This document shows positions 62,625 to 64,000 of a stretch of DNA of 64,000 nucleotides, piece by piece. The notes beneath the pieces are model-generated. The model saw nothing but the letters and a program-made list of their open reading frames with translations, was not told the origin of the DNA and did no database searches. Within the stretch, counting starts at the first letter, position 1; each line of letters begins with the position of its first letter. Made by a program: the position numbers and the translations under genes. This DNA comes from CAVYGN01 sp963796325 (GTDB lineage: Bacteria; Spirochaetota; Brevinematia; Brevinematales; JAOACQ01), in the NCBI GenBank assembly GCA_963796325.1, contig CAWCLF010000001.1:1798001-1862000 (forward strand). The letters are read 5' to 3'.

Positions 62625-64000
62625 GTGTATGTAGTGATTAAAAAGATATTGCCAATCCTGTTAATTTCATTCGTATTTTCAGGCTTTATCTGGCCGAAAC
62701 AGATTGAGATGAAATCTGTAACCGTGGCAGGTTTCATAAATAAGGGCAAGGCAAACCAGGGCAATATTAACATAATGATGGTGAAATCCCTTACCACTTT
62801 CCTGTCGAAAATATCGAAAAAGATCACTCCGTATAAGGAAGTGGAAGAGACAGCCAGGGGTAGCGGCTTCTGGGACCAGAAAGAATTTAACAGCGGCGGG
62901 GCGATAAATATCGCCCAACAGTTTTCAACGGAACAGGTAATTACCGGCGATTATCTGGTTAATGAGCAAAGCGGTACGATAAATATTAATGTTTATGTTT
63001 ATAACGTAATTAACGGCCAGTTGTTATTCGGGAGGAACTACAAGGGGAATGCCGGTCCCGAGATTTTCAATACCATCGACAAAATGATACTTGATGTATC
63101 GGGCCTGTTAGTCGGGAAGACAATTTCTCTTGGATATTTTAAGCTTGCAATAAAGCCTCTTAATACAAAGTACAGATTATTCATCGATGACTCGTTCGTA
63201 AAACTGGTTAATAATAAAGATGGATACTTCGACAAGTTTATAACGGGCCAGTCGATCGATATAAGTTTAAAATCCGAGAAATCCGATGAGGAAGCGCTGA
63301 GAAAAATAATCGAGATCAAAAGCGGGAAAACGAATGAGCTGGAGTATAATCCTTCCGGGGTTTTAATCCTTGAAACGATGAAAGACGGCATAGATGTTTA
63401 TTTGAACGGAATAAAAATCGGAAAAACAGACAGTTCCGGGGAATTTAAAATCCCGAATATTGAGGCCGGTAAAGAAAACGAGATAACTTTAAAAAATGGC
63501 AGCGAATTGTTATCTGGAACGAATATCGTAATCAAAGAAGGGGACACTAAAGTAGTTGTATTTAAAACTGCCGCGGCTCTGACAGGTGAAAATGACCAGA
63601 TCAAGTCCGACCAGGGAAAACCGGCTGAAGAAATTGAGGTTTCGGCAAGTGTACCACTCGGAACAAAATATATTGCTGCGATACCCGGCATTTATAAATT
63701 TGTTATTGAACGAGGAACATTTAATATAAACCATAATTCACCTTATATAAGTAAAATCCTGGTCTATACAAACCGGGATGTTATTTGGGTATTGGAAGGA
63801 ATGGACCGGACTCCTATAAATTTTGATTACCAGATGGGCAGCGATGAGGCCGAAAATATTTATAAAAAGGCTGAAAAAAAAGTGAAAGGCCAATCTATAA
63901 CTATAATAATGAAGGAAGGCGATTTTGTGATTTTTGTTCCCAAAGAAAAAACTATGTACGGGGGGAGTTACGAAGGAGGTATTTATATATCTGTCAGTAA
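62625..64000 (+). CDS. Secreted PEGA-like / CsgG-like protein, 3' end beyond the window
   Basis: The frame is open from GTG 62625 to the window's edge, at least 458 codons; GTG 62616 and 62634 are alternative starts, with CAGGGG just upstream. The N-terminus has a hydrophobic signal ('KILPILLISFVFSGFIWP'). Residues about 30-165 look like the CsgG/LpoB-type fold ('VTVAGFINKGKANQGNINIM', 'NIAQQFSTEQVITGDYLVNE', 'NVYVYNVINGQLLFGRNYKG'). PEGA-like beta repeats follow ('GVLILETMKDGIDVYLNGIK'). This combination suggests a periplasmic or surface protein of spirochaetes; the role is unknown. Confidence 0.75.
   Translation, partial: MYVVIKKILPILLISFVFSGFIWPKQIEMKSVTVAGFINKGKANQGNINIMMVKSLTTFLSKISKKITPYKEVEETARGSGFWDQKEFNSGGAINIAQQFSTEQVITGDYLVNEQSGTININVYVYNVINGQLLFGRNYKGNAGPEIFNTIDKMILDVSGLLVGKTISLGYFKLAIKPLNTKYRLFIDDSFVKLVNNKDGYFDKFITGQSIDISLKSEKSDEEALRKIIEIKSGKTNELEYNPSGVLILETMKDGIDVYLNGIKIGKTDSSGEFKIPNIEAGKENEITLKNGSELLSGTNIVIKEGDTKVVVFKTAAALTGENDQIKSDQGKPAEEIEVSASVPLGTKYIAAIPGIYKFVIERGTFNINHNSPYISKILVYTNRDVIWVLEGMDRTPINFDYQMGSDEAENIYKKAEKKVKGQSITIIMKEGDFVIFVPKEKTMYGGSYEGGIYISVS

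Overview
The window is a chromosomal segment from a diderm (two-membrane) bacterium that is moderately AT-rich by eye. It is dense with housekeeping genes and has only a few mobile sequences. Several traits suggest an uncultured member of the Spirochaetota: a paired cNMP-binding/TPR protein and Crp-like protein, a LolD/permease/permease/LolA-like/beta-barrel operon, an M30-type lipoprotein metallopeptidase with a serine-rich linker, PEGA-like secreted proteins, and many small lipoproteins with loose lipoboxes. This assignment is an inference from gene content; no marker-gene phylogeny was possible. There is no rRNA, CRISPR array, prophage or plasmid backbone.

Layout. 1-8055 holds the end of ribD, a TPR protein, a U32-family gene broken by two frameshifts, an MBL-fold hydrolase, a secreted protein, extended folP, a LysM/M23 peptidase and birA. 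8094-8170 is a palindromic repeat. 8252-16438 carries galE, aroB, an outer-membrane protein, an M30-like peptidase, the fluoride pair crcB/DUF190, a membrane glycosyltransferase, a LiaF-like protein and ndk. 16549-22469 holds a 54-codon gene with its own promoter, lipoproteins, a radical SAM protein that may be leaderless, a frameshifted DUF763 gene, an aldo/keto reductase and a hydrolase. At 22574-24945 an LUD-domain gene is split by an intact 1,728-bp IS1380-family element with clear inverted repeats and a 5-bp target duplication. mfd follows, then (minus strand) dgkA, two tandem double-flavodoxin Fe-S proteins and their PadR regulator. Three tRNAs (fMet, Met, Asp) with a consensus promoter and a terminator lie at 33261-33601, followed by trmJ.

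34635-43751 has an oxidoreductase, the cNMP-binding pair, xerD-uvrB, a Nudix hydrolase, and a coupled thioesterase/RidA/unknown-membrane-protein operon. tRNA-Glu follows. 44474-52443 is a probable envelope lipid or lipoprotein transport operon: ATPase, two permeases, LolA-like carrier, beta-barrel, and a phytoene-desaturase-like enzyme. 52574-56405 is grpE-dnaK-dnaJ, with an odd palindromic intergenic between dnaK and dnaJ. mrdA and priA, a TetR/lipoprotein pair, a decayed IS1380 transposase and the start of a PEGA-like secreted protein complete the window.

Themes worth a second look are three single-base frameshifts in two otherwise conserved genes, all in A/T homopolymers; a dispersed family of short palindromic repeats (four copies, motif GGGCACTTCTA); a textbook IS disruption whose in silico excision restores a 212-codon gene in frame; and the six-gene envelope transport operon.
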